Shown here piece by piece: positions 11,795 through 19,133 of a stretch of 64,000 bases of DNA. The stretch lies in the NCBI RefSeq assembly GCF_002179965.1, contig NZ_NGUQ01000018.1:496001-560000 (forward strand), written 5' to 3'. This stretch comes from Pandoraea sp. PE-S2T-3 (GTDB lineage Bacteria; Pseudomonadota; Gammaproteobacteria; Burkholderiales; Burkholderiaceae). Position 1 is the first letter of the stretch; each line of letters opens with the position of its first letter. The notes under the pieces were generated by a model. It had not been told where the DNA came from and made no database searches. It worked only from the letters and a program-made list of their open reading frames with translations. The position numbers were made by a program, and so were the translations under genes.

Positions 11795-12823
11795 ATGGAA
11801 CCGCGTTCTGGCTGGAAAACGGATCGAGCCTTCTGGGTCGAACTGACAAGCTACATTTTCGCCGCTGCGGCGCTGTGGATGATTCTGAGCATTCACCTGC
11901 TCTCGGCTGTGCTTGCGGGCATGATCGTCTTCCAACTTGTGCACGTACTCGGGCCTCGCCTGCAACTGCGTATTTCGAGCGAGCGCGCACGGCTGGTCGC
12001 CGTCGCGCTGCTCTCGGCGATCATCGTGGCGCTGATGACGGCGCTGATCTTCGGTGTGGTGACGTTTTTCCGCAGCGACGCCGGGCATCTGCAACACATC
12101 AACGGCCGCATGATGGAGGCGGTGGAGCAGGCGCGCACGCAGTTGCCGTCGTGGATTACCGACCGGCTGCCTGCCGATAGCGACGACATTCATCAGGCTG
12201 TGACGGGCTTTCTGAAAGATCACACGCAGGAGATGTCGCTGGTCGGCAAGGAAGCGCTCAACGCGATGGTGCACATCATCGTAGGGCTGGTGCTGGGCGC
12301 GCTGGTGGCGCTCTCGTCGATTCAACCGGTGCAGCACATGCAACCGCTCGCGGCCGCGCTCTCACGACGTGTCACGCGCTTCGGCGATGCGTTCCGGCGC
12401 ATCGTTTTTGCACAGTTGAAGATCTCGGCGATCAACACGGTTTTCACGGCGATCTTCTTGCTCGGCGTGCTGCCGCTGTTCGACATTCACGTACCGCTGC
12501 GCAAGTCGATGATCGTGGTGACGTTCGTCGTGGGCCTGCTGCCGGTGGTGGGCAACCTGATCTCGAACACGTTCATTGTGGTGCTCAGCCTGTCGGTGTC
12601 GCTGTACGTGGCCATCGCGTCGCTGGTGTTCCTGATCGTGATTCACAAGCTCGAATACTTCCTCAACGCGCGCATCGTCGGCACGCAGATTCAATCGCGC
12701 GCATGGGAGCTGCTGCTCGCCATGATCGTGATGGAAGCCGCCTTCGGCCTGCCCGGACTCGTCGCCGCGCCGATCTACTACGGCTATCTCAAGAGCGAGT
12801 TGGCGGAGAAGCAGTTGGTCTGA
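11795..12823 (+). CDS. AI-2E family (PerM/YdiK-like) membrane protein
   Basis: A 342-residue inner-membrane protein of the AI-2E exporter superfamily. An N-terminal pair of hydrophobic segments (about 20-60) is followed by a soluble helical part and then by a cluster of helices containing the family signature around FVVGLLPVVGNLISNT and IHKLEYFLNARIVGTQI. It ends with a short polar tail. It begins 41 bases after uvrA on the same strand and may be read through. Family members export varied small molecules or act as Na+/H+ antiporters; no substrate can be named here. Confidence 0.88.
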   Translation: MEPRSGWKTDRAFWVELTSYIFAAAALWMILSIHLLSAVLAGMIVFQLVHVLGPRLQLRISSERARLVAVALLSAIIVALMTALIFGVVTFFRSDAGHLQHINGRMMEAVEQARTQLPSWITDRLPADSDDIHQAVTGFLKDHTQEMSLVGKEALNAMVHIIVGLVLGALVALSSIQPVQHMQPLAAALSRRVTRFGDAFRRIVFAQLKISAINTVFTAIFLLGVLPLFDIHVPLRKSMIVVTFVVGLLPVVGNLISNTFIVVLSLSVSLYVAIASLVFLIVIHKLEYFLNARIVGTQIQSRAWELLLAMIVMEAAFGLPGLVAAPIYYGYLKSELAEKQLV

Positions 12824-13155
12824 CACCGGCGTCCGAATACTTTCCCCATCCGCGGCGCTTTCGATCGACACGGATGGGCGTGTTTGGCGGTCATTCGGCC
12901 ATGCGGTCATGTAGTCATGTTCTGAAAACGTCCGGCACTCCAGCCGCACTTTCAAGCACCTCGCGAGACAGGGAAATTTGCCGAAACCGCCCCGAAAATA
13001 GGGCTTTTACCCGTGCTTTCGCTCTGCAATTCCGCACGTCGTCCACGAGCCCGCCGCCGGCCGTCGATGCCGATCACCACCGCACCCGCCATAGAATCCC
13101 CCCGAAGCCATTGGTGAAATGATCGCAGGTCGATCACTACGAAGGGGGCACGCGC
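12824..13155. promoter_or_regulatory. 332-base region ahead of the GHKL-nuclease gene
   Basis: No gene is supported. It contains a TAGAAT -10-like hexamer at 13092-13097 without a clear -35. A perfect dyad, TGATCG-N5-CGATCA, lies at 13120-13136, ending 19 bases before the downstream ATG. The dyad overlaps the expected 5' leader and could be an operator or a small RNA hairpin. GAAGGGGG at 13141-13148 is the probable ribosome site. Confidence 0.4.
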
Positions 13156-15162
13156 ATGGCAGATCAGTACCCGGTCGAGGTCCAACCGGATTTTCTCGAG
13201 AAGATCGCTCGGGCAAGGCCTATTCAGGCACTCTCCGAACTCCTGTGGAATGCCTTCGACGCGGATGCGTCGCGGGTGGACATCACATTCGAGTACAACG
13301 ATCTCGAAACACTGCGCGCCATCGTCGTCTCGGATGATGGCTACGGCATTCCTCATGCAGAGGCACCGACTTATTTCCGACGCCTCGGCGGCTCATGGAA
13401 GAAACCCGGCGCGCAGACGGCTTCGGGACGCTTTCTGCATGGTCAGGAGGGTCGTGGCCGGTTCAAGGCATTTGCCGTGGGCGCATCTGCGGAATGGGCC
13501 GTCGTCTACGAGCGCGAAGCCAGGTTGTGGTCGTACCGCATCCGGATGACGTCGCACGACATTCGTCATGTGAACATCAGCGACGAAGTGGATGTCACCG
13601 GCAAGGCAAAGCCCGGCGTCACACTCACCATCGGTGAGCCGCTCAAGGATTACCGCACGTTCACCTCCGAGGCAGGCCGGCAGGAATTGACGGAGATCTT
13701 CGCGCTATTCCTTGCCGACTACGAGGGCAGAGCGGCCATTATTCTCGATGGAAAATCCATCGACGCCGGTACGGCAATCGCCAGCCGCAAGACATTCACT
13801 CTCGCAGACATCCGCATCGGTGGCCTTGAACACTGGGTTCGTTTGCATGTCGTCGAATGGAAGAGCGCGGCCAACAGGGCGCTCTATCTCTGTAACGACC
13901 AACGTTTCCCCTTAGTTCAGGTCGACCGGCGATTCCACATCGGCCCATTTCAGTTCTCCGCCTACCTGTGCTCTCCTTTTCTTGGCATGGCGCAGACGGA
14001 CGGCACCGTTGAACTGGCGGAAATGCAACCACCGATCGTTGCCGCAATCGACGAAGCGCAGCAGCTCATCAAGGATTATTTCCGCACGCGCGCAGCAGAA
14101 GAAGCCCGAACCGTGGTCGAAGCATGGAAGGATGAACAGGTCTATCCGTTTGCGGGCGACGCGGTTACACCGGTCGAACGCGTCGAACGGCAGGTCTTCG
14201 ACATCGTCGCAGTCAACGTCGCCCGGCACCTGCCCGACTTCGGCACAACCCAAATCAGAAACAAAGCGTTCCAGCTTCGCATGCTTCGGCAAGCGATCGA
14301 GAAAAGCCCCGACGAACTACAAGTCATCCTCGATGAGGTGCTGAAGTTGCCCAAGCGTCAACGTGACGAGTTGGCCCGCCTGTTACGGGACACGTCACTT
14401 TCATCGATCATCGGCGCGGCCCGGATCGTGTCAGACCGGCTGAAATTCCTGACAGGGCTTGAAGCCGTCTTGTTCGACGCGGCACCGAAAAAACGTTTGA
14501 AGGAACGGTCGCAACTGCACCGGATTATTGCGCAGAACTGCTGGCTGTTCGGCGAAGAATTCAGTCTTGCCGTGGACGACGAATCGCTCACCCAAGTGTT
14601 GGTCGCACACCGGAAGATGCTCGATCCCGATGTCGTCATCGATGCGCCGGTCAAGCACATCTCTCAAACCCGCGGCATCGTCGACCTGATGCTGTCGAAA
14701 GCGACAAAGCAACACCGCGTGAATCAACTGACGCATCTTGTCGTTGAATTAAAAGCGCCTAAAGTGGCCATCGCAGCAACCGAGGTCATGCAGATCGAGA
14801 GTTATGCCTTTTCGGTCATGAACGACCCTCGGTTCAAACAAGTCGGCACCACTTGGCTGTTCTGGATCATCAGTGACGAGTTGGCCGCCTACACTGAACA
14901 TCGTGTTCAAGACGAAGCCGGACTGATTCATACGAAGGACAACCTGTCGATCTACGCCAAGACATGGGCGCAGGTGCTCGACGAGAATCGCGCCCGGCTG
15001 AAGTTCTTTCAGGACAAACTCGAAGTGCAAGTGGACAAAGCTTCGTCGCTCAAATATTTGCAGGAACGTTACGCCAGCTATCTTGACGGCGTCTTTGAGG
15101 AGGCCATCGATGCCGAAGACGCGGAAAACGCCGCATCGGACACAGCGACAGCCTCGCCCTGA
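13156..15162 (+). CDS. GHKL ATPase fused to Shedu/DUF4263-like nuclease
   Basis: A 668-residue protein with two recognisable ends. Residues about 10-200 form a Bergerat-fold (GHKL) ATPase: N box ELLWNAFDADA (E28, N32), G1 box SDDGYGI (60-65) and glycine-rich lid GQEGRGRFKAF (96-106). Residues about 445-610 resemble the Shedu nuclease: IIAQNCWLFGEEF, then a PD-(D/E)xK core with D510 in GIVDLML, E531 and K533 in VVELKAP, and MQIESY after it. The middle is helical and ends in a LPKRQRDELARLL segment. It stands alone between unrelated genes and appears less GC-rich than they are. By analogy with Shedu and other GHKL-nuclease fusions it is a candidate single-gene phage-defence effector; that role is inference. 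Confidence 0.75.
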   Translation: MADQYPVEVQPDFLEKIARARPIQALSELLWNAFDADASRVDITFEYNDLETLRAIVVSDDGYGIPHAEAPTYFRRLGGSWKKPGAQTASGRFLHGQEGRGRFKAFAVGASAEWAVVYEREARLWSYRIRMTSHDIRHVNISDEVDVTGKAKPGVTLTIGEPLKDYRTFTSEAGRQELTEIFALFLADYEGRAAIILDGKSIDAGTAIASRKTFTLADIRIGGLEHWVRLHVVEWKSAANRALYLCNDQRFPLVQVDRRFHIGPFQFSAYLCSPFLGMAQTDGTVELAEMQPPIVAAIDEAQQLIKDYFRTRAAEEARTVVEAWKDEQVYPFAGDAVTPVERVERQVFDIVAVNVARHLPDFGTTQIRNKAFQLRMLRQAIEKSPDELQVILDEVLKLPKRQRDELARLLRDTSLSSIIGAARIVSDRLKFLTGLEAVLFDAAPKKRLKERSQLHRIIAQNCWLFGEEFSLAVDDESLTQVLVAHRKMLDPDVVIDAPVKHISQTRGIVDLMLSKATKQHRVNQLTHLVVELKAPKVAIAATEVMQIESYAFSVMNDPRFKQVGTTWLFWIISDELAAYTEHRVQDEAGLIHTKDNLSIYAKTWAQVLDENRARLKFFQDKLEVQVDKASSLKYLQERYASYLDGVFEEAIDAEDAENAASDTATASP

Positions 15163-15196
15163 ACGCCAACCACCAAGGCAGTCCTGTTTTTGCCGA

Positions 15197-15233
15197 ATTT
15201 GACATTTCGTCATCGAGTGACATAATGTCAAAT
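15197..15233. promoter_or_regulatory. double palindromic operator of the DauR-like regulator
   Basis: Two 13-base dyads, TGACATTTCGTCA (15200-15212) and TGACATAATGTCA (15218-15230), repeat with an 18-base phase. Together they lie inside a longer inverted repeat, ATTTGACATT (15197-15206) and AATGTCAAAT (15224-15233). The last base is 2 bases before the regulator's ATG, so bound protein would block transcription or initiation. Autoregulation by the downstream YheO/DauR-type protein is the simplest reading. Confidence 0.65.
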
Positions 15234-15234
15234 C

Positions 15235-15909
15235 ATGAAATCCACCAAATCCCCCGGTACGGGCAAGCGCGACGAGAACGCACTGCTGTTGCGTGAAGGC
15301 CGCAAGATCGTCGAGGCGCTCGGCCAGACGTTCGCGCCGCTTGTCGAAGTGGTGCTGCACGACCTGACCGATCCCGATCACGCCATCGTGGCCATCGCCA
15401 ACAATCTGTCAGGCCGCCAGCCCGGCGACGCCGTGACCGAGATGGGGCTCGCGCGCATTGCCGACCCCGCATTCCCCGAAGTCATCGCCAATTACGCGAA
15501 CCGCTTCCCCGACGGGCGTCCGGCCAAAAGCACCTCCATCGGCTTGAAGAACAGCGGCGGCGAGTACGTAGCCGCCATCTGCCTGAACATGGATATCTCG
15601 ATGCTCGCAGCCGCCGCCGCCAGCGTGCAGCAACTGGTGAACATCCAGACTGCGTCGCCGGCGCCCGTGCGCGAGACGCTCGCCACACGCCGGCTCGACG
15701 ACATCGGCCCGCTCATCACCGACTTTGCCGCGCAGCGCAACACCACGCCGCAAGGACTCTCGCTGGCCCAGCGCCGCGACGCCATCCGCATGATCGAAGC
15801 GCGCGGGCTGCTCGACCTGCGTCATGCCCACGCGGAGATCGCGCGCGCATTGGGCGTGGCCCGCTCGACCGTCTACACCTACCTCTCCGACCCGAAAGGC
15901 ACATCATGA
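15235..15909 (+). CDS. YheO/DauR-type PAS-HTH regulator
   Basis: A 224-residue regulator. Residues about 20-130 are the YheO-like PAS domain (VEVVLHDLTDPDHAIVAIANN, then STSIGLKNSGGEYVAAICLNMD). Residues about 165-220 are the HTH_22 domain (AQRRDAIRMIEARGLLDLRHA, then IARALGVARSTVYTYL). Such proteins repress amino-acid catabolic operons, DauR for D-arginine being the best known. Its stop overlaps the next ATG by 4 bases, so it is co-translated with a PLP dehydratase and RidA and probably senses their substrate. No Shine-Dalgarno is visible: the ATG follows the operator directly, so the mRNA may be leaderless. Confidence 0.88.
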   Translation: MKSTKSPGTGKRDENALLLREGRKIVEALGQTFAPLVEVVLHDLTDPDHAIVAIANNLSGRQPGDAVTEMGLARIADPAFPEVIANYANRFPDGRPAKSTSIGLKNSGGEYVAAICLNMDISMLAAAAASVQQLVNIQTASPAPVRETLATRRLDDIGPLITDFAAQRNTTPQGLSLAQRRDAIRMIEARGLLDLRHAHAEIARALGVARSTVYTYLSDPKGTS

Positions 15910-16886
15910 CTGCTCCCCAACTGGCGATCACGTACGGCGATGTCGCGGCCGCCCATGATCGGATTCGCGAAGCCGCACACCACACACCGGTACTCACCTC
16001 GCGCACGGCTGACGCCATGACCGGCGCGCAACTGTTCTTCAAGGCCGAGAACTTCCAGCGCATGGGCGCGTTCAAGTTCCGTGGTGCCTACAACGCCATC
16101 TCGCAGTTCACCGCCGAACAGAAACGCGGTGGCGTGCTGGCCTTCTCGTCGGGCAACCATGCGCAGGCGATTGCCCTCGCCGCGCGTGAATTGGGCGTGG
16201 CAGCGGTCATTCTGATGCCGCAAGACGCCCCGCAAATGAAGATCGACGCCACGCGCGGTTATGGCGCAGAAGTCGTGCTCTTCGACCGTTACAAGGAAGA
16301 CCGCGAAGCGCTCGCCACGCGTCTGGCGACCGAGCGCGGCATGACCCTGATTCCGCCGTACGATCATCCGCACGTGATGGCCGGCCAAGGCACCGCCGCC
16401 AAGGAATTGATCGAAGACGTCGGCACGCTCGACATTCTTGTGGTGTGTCTGGGCGGTGGCGGCCTGCTGTCGGGTTGTGCCGTCGCGGCACGCGCGCTCA
16501 ACCCGAACATTGCCATCTACGGCGTGGAGCCGGAGGCCGGCAACGACGGGCAGCAGAGCTTTCGCAGCGGCAAGATCGTGCACATCGACACGCCGCGCAC
16601 GATTGCCGATGGCGCACAGACGCAGCATCTGGGGAACTACACGTTCCCGGTGATTCGTTCGCTGGTCGACGACATTCTGACCGTGACCGACGACGAACTC
16701 GTGCAGACGATGAAGTTCTTCGCGAGCCGCATGAAGATCGTGGTCGAGCCGACCGGCTGCCTCGCCGCCGCTGCTGTGCTGCAAGGCAAGCTGGATGTGA
16801 AGGGCAAGCGCGTCGGCATCATTCTGTCCGGCGGCAATGTCGATATGGCGCGGTTCGCCAAACTTACCCTCGGGGAGGCTGTATGA
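15906..16886 (+). CDS. serine/threonine or hydroxyaspartate dehydratase (PLP)
   Basis: A 326-residue fold-type II PLP enzyme of the threonine dehydratase / serine racemase / threo-3-hydroxyaspartate ammonia-lyase group. FKAENFQRMGAFKFRGA carries the PLP lysine (the K of FKFRGA). SSGNHAQAIA binds the carboxylate, and CLGGGGLLSG is the tetraglycine phosphate loop. It lacks the C-terminal ACT domain of biosynthetic IlvA, which marks it as catabolic. The neighbours are a DauR-like regulator (4-base overlap) and RidA (4-base overlap), which clears the reactive enamine/imine such enzymes release. The exact substrate is not decided; 3-hydroxyaspartate, serine and threonine are all possible. Confidence 0.88.
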   Translation: MTAPQLAITYGDVAAAHDRIREAAHHTPVLTSRTADAMTGAQLFFKAENFQRMGAFKFRGAYNAISQFTAEQKRGGVLAFSSGNHAQAIALAARELGVAAVILMPQDAPQMKIDATRGYGAEVVLFDRYKEDREALATRLATERGMTLIPPYDHPHVMAGQGTAAKELIEDVGTLDILVVCLGGGGLLSGCAVAARALNPNIAIYGVEPEAGNDGQQSFRSGKIVHIDTPRTIADGAQTQHLGNYTFPVIRSLVDDILTVTDDELVQTMKFFASRMKIVVEPTGCLAAAAVLQGKLDVKGKRVGIILSGGNVDMARFAKLTLGEAV

Positions 16887-17281
16887 GTACGCTGGAACGC
16901 GGTATCGAAGAAGTGAATGTCCCCACGCTGCAACCGCCGCGTGGTCACTATTCACACGGCGTGTGCGCCAACGGCTTTGTGTTCGTCTCGGGGCAACTGC
17001 CGATCACGCCGGAAGGCGAGCGGCTCGTCGGTGCACCGTTTGCCGTGCAGGCGAAACAGGCACTCGATAACGTCGCCGCCATTCTCACCGCCTGCGGCAC
17101 CCGTATCGAACGGCTGGTGCAAGTGCGCGTGTACATCACGAATGTCGACGACTGGGGACCGTTCAACGAGGTCTATACGGCCTGGGCCGGTGACGCGAAA
17201 CCGGCACGCGCCGTCGTGCCTGTGCCGGCACTCAGTCACGGTGTGGCCGTCGAGATCGAAGCGACGGCACTGGCGGGCTAA
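16883..17281 (+). CDS. RidA-family enamine/imine deaminase
   Basis: A 132-residue YjgF/YER057c/UK114 protein. The conserved strands are seen in PPRGHYSHGVCANGFVFVSGQLP, in the helix region VAAILTACGTRIERLVQVRVYITNVDDW, and in RAVVPVPALSHGVAVEIEATAL. The usual Arg that grips the carboxylate of the iminoacid is the R of KPARAVVPV. The open frame extends upstream, but the ATG at 16883, overlapping the dehydratase stop, gives the family length. It probably hydrolyses the 2-aminoacrylate or 2-iminoacid made by the dehydratase, protecting PLP enzymes. Confidence 0.9.
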   Translation: MSTLERGIEEVNVPTLQPPRGHYSHGVCANGFVFVSGQLPITPEGERLVGAPFAVQAKQALDNVAAILTACGTRIERLVQVRVYITNVDDWGPFNEVYTAWAGDAKPARAVVPVPALSHGVAVEIEATALAG

Positions 17282-17296
17282 TCGTCGTGTGTCCGT

Positions 17297-17325
17297 GCGC
17301 GGCGAAGGTGTGAGCATCGCCGCGC
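17297..17325. terminator. possible terminator hairpin after the RidA gene
   Basis: GCGCGGCGA (17297-17305) pairs with TCGCCGCGC (17317-17325) across an 11-base loop, 16 bases after the operon's last stop. No T run follows, so function is uncertain. Confidence 0.4.
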
Positions 17326-17507
17326 CTGTATCGCCAATGTGCCTCGCCCCGGGCGGCACATTCGCGATAGGTCATTGCAATATGGCCGAGTGATCGCTAA
17401 ATGATCGCTGAATGATGCTGTGTGAAGCCTGAGTGTTGCGTCTAATGTCGGTCAGTGAATGCGTAGCGCAGTTACACTGCTTGTCACTTTCACCGATCTG
17501 GCCGCAC

Positions 17508-18503
17508 ATGACGACCCCCGACCTTCCGCCGTCCTCCGCTTCATCCCCTTCCCCGTCAGCATCCGTGCCGCCCTCGCGCGACGCGATAGACCCGGCGCTG
17601 CCGCAGCAACGCGTCGACGACGAACCGTTGCGACTGGTCACAAGCTTCAACGATGTGTTCGTGGTGATCGCTGCGTGGCTGCTGTCGTTCGGCACCGGGT
17701 GGCTGACGATGTCGCTCCCGACGACGTTGCAGATGCTGATCTCCGCTGCCATCACGTGGGGCTTGTCCGAGATTTTCGTGCGACGCCGCCGCATGGCGCT
17801 GCCCGCACTGTGTTTCAGCTTCGGTTTCATCAGCGCAGTGGCATTGATCGGGTTCGGCAACGCGTCGCTCGTAACGCAGGATGTCAGCGGCGTGCGGCAA
17901 TCGATGAGCTGGTTCACGCTCGGCGGCACGGCCATTTTCACCGCTGCCGGTGCCGCGCTCTACTGGTGGCGCTTTCGGGTGCCGGTCGCGATTGCGTTCG
18001 GTGTCGCTGGCGTCGTCATCACCGCGTGGTTCCACATCCTTGTGCTCCGGGAAAACTTCCTTGAGTGGATATTGGTGGCCAGCGTGCTCGTGGGGCTCGC
18101 GATTTTCGTGTGGGCGCTGCGCTGGGATGCACAAGACCCGCAACGCGTGACGATTCGCTCGGATGTCGCCTTCTGGCTGCATCTGGTCGCCGCGTGCATG
18201 GTCACGCACCCGATCTTCTGGACGCTGATGCCGGCGCATCCGTTCGCGGCGATTGCGGTGTTTCTGGTGCTGACGGTGGTGTCGCTTGTGATCGACCGGC
18301 GCGCGCTCATGCTCTCGTCGCTGCTGTACGTGATCAGCGCCATCATGAAGGTGCTGGTGACCTCATCTGATGCGAGTAGCTTGCCGGTGGTCGCCGTTGT
18401 GGTGGGTGCCGCGCTGTTGTTGCTGTCGGTGTTCTGGCAGCCGTCGCGTGCGTTGGCCTTGCGTTGCGTGCCTGCCGGCTGGCGGGCGAAATTGCCGCGC
18501 TGA
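17508..18503 (+). CDS. polytopic membrane protein of unknown function
   Basis: A protein of about 331 residues with a Pro/Ser-rich N-terminal 45 residues and then about ten hydrophobic segments spaced evenly to residue 315. I do not recognise a family. The regular helices with short loops resemble small DUF membrane proteins with no catalytic residues. Helix 8 contains HLVAACMVTHPIFWTLMP. Start choice: ATG at 17508 precedes the Pro/Ser-rich tail; an in-frame ATG at 17433 would add 25 residues. It stands alone: a 226-base gap precedes it and the convergent PhnZ-like gene follows 81 bases later. A function cannot be proposed. Confidence 0.7.
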   Translation: MTTPDLPPSSASSPSPSASVPPSRDAIDPALPQQRVDDEPLRLVTSFNDVFVVIAAWLLSFGTGWLTMSLPTTLQMLISAAITWGLSEIFVRRRRMALPALCFSFGFISAVALIGFGNASLVTQDVSGVRQSMSWFTLGGTAIFTAAGAALYWWRFRVPVAIAFGVAGVVITAWFHILVLRENFLEWILVASVLVGLAIFVWALRWDAQDPQRVTIRSDVAFWLHLVAACMVTHPIFWTLMPAHPFAAIAVFLVLTVVSLVIDRRALMLSSLLYVISAIMKVLVTSSDASSLPVVAVVVGAALLLLSVFWQPSRALALRCVPAGWRAKLPR

Positions 18504-18584
18504 TCGCGACCGTCTTCACCCTCCACGCTTCACCCTATGCCGCGCCCGATCTTCTGGCGCGGCATCGTCTCTACCGCCCAAGCG

Positions 18585-19133
18585 TCACTGAATCGTGACG
18601 CGCTCCAGCACCTTCATGAAGTGATCGAGCGGCGGCGTCGCCATACCGGCGATTTTCGCGCGATCGTCCCAGCGGCGCAGTCGCATCGCGGCTTCCGCAT
18701 GGTCACGTGCAAGAAACGTCTTGGCCTCGTCGTCATTGAACACGCCGCCCTGCAACGCAAGACTGCGCACGGAATCGACAGAGAGTTGGCTGAAGTACTC
18801 GGGATCGACGGCGCACAGGCAACGCTTGGCGTCGACGTGCAACCGGATCGGCTCGAGGACGGCATCGCTGAATAGCGGCCGCAGGAAAGGCAGGGCGTAG
18901 TACTGATGCAGGTCGTCGATGCCGCGCTCGGTGGGCGTCTCGCCCTGAAGATTGAGCAAATGGCCGAGATCGTGGAGAAAGCTGGCGGCGACGAGCGCCT
19001 CGTCGGCGCCCTCGCTCTGCGCTAACGCGCCGCTTTGCAGCGCGTGCTCCAACTGGGTGACAGGCTCGCCGCTGTAGGCCAGCGAGCCAAATTTATCGAA
19101 CAGGGTGCGGATGTCCGGCAGGCTCAGGGCCAT
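18585..19133 (-). CDS. PhnZ-like HD-domain oxygenase (phosphonate-associated HDIG protein)
   Basis: A 182-residue HD-fold protein of the phosphonate-degradation-associated HDIG family, whose studied member PhnZ is a mixed-valent diiron oxygenase cleaving 2-amino-1-hydroxyethylphosphonate to glycine and phosphate. The residues I recall as essential are in register: Y20 and E23 (the YSGE lid), H30, H54-D55 (LHDLGH), H58, H76, H99, K103 and D156. ATG at 19133 opens MALSLPDIRTLFDKFG; the longer frame upstream has no family match. Its start lies inside the 3' end of the Na/Pi cotransporter gene (41-base overlap), so the two are translated together. No dioxygenase partner (the PhnY of the PhnY-PhnZ pathway) is in the window. 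Confidence 0.82.
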   Translation of the reverse strand: MALSLPDIRTLFDKFGSLAYSGEPVTQLEHALQSGALAQSEGADEALVAASFLHDLGHLLNLQGETPTERGIDDLHQYYALPFLRPLFSDAVLEPIRLHVDAKRCLCAVDPEYFSQLSVDSVRSLALQGGVFNDDEAKTFLARDHAEAAMRLRRWDDRAKIAGMATPPLDHFMKVLERVTIQ

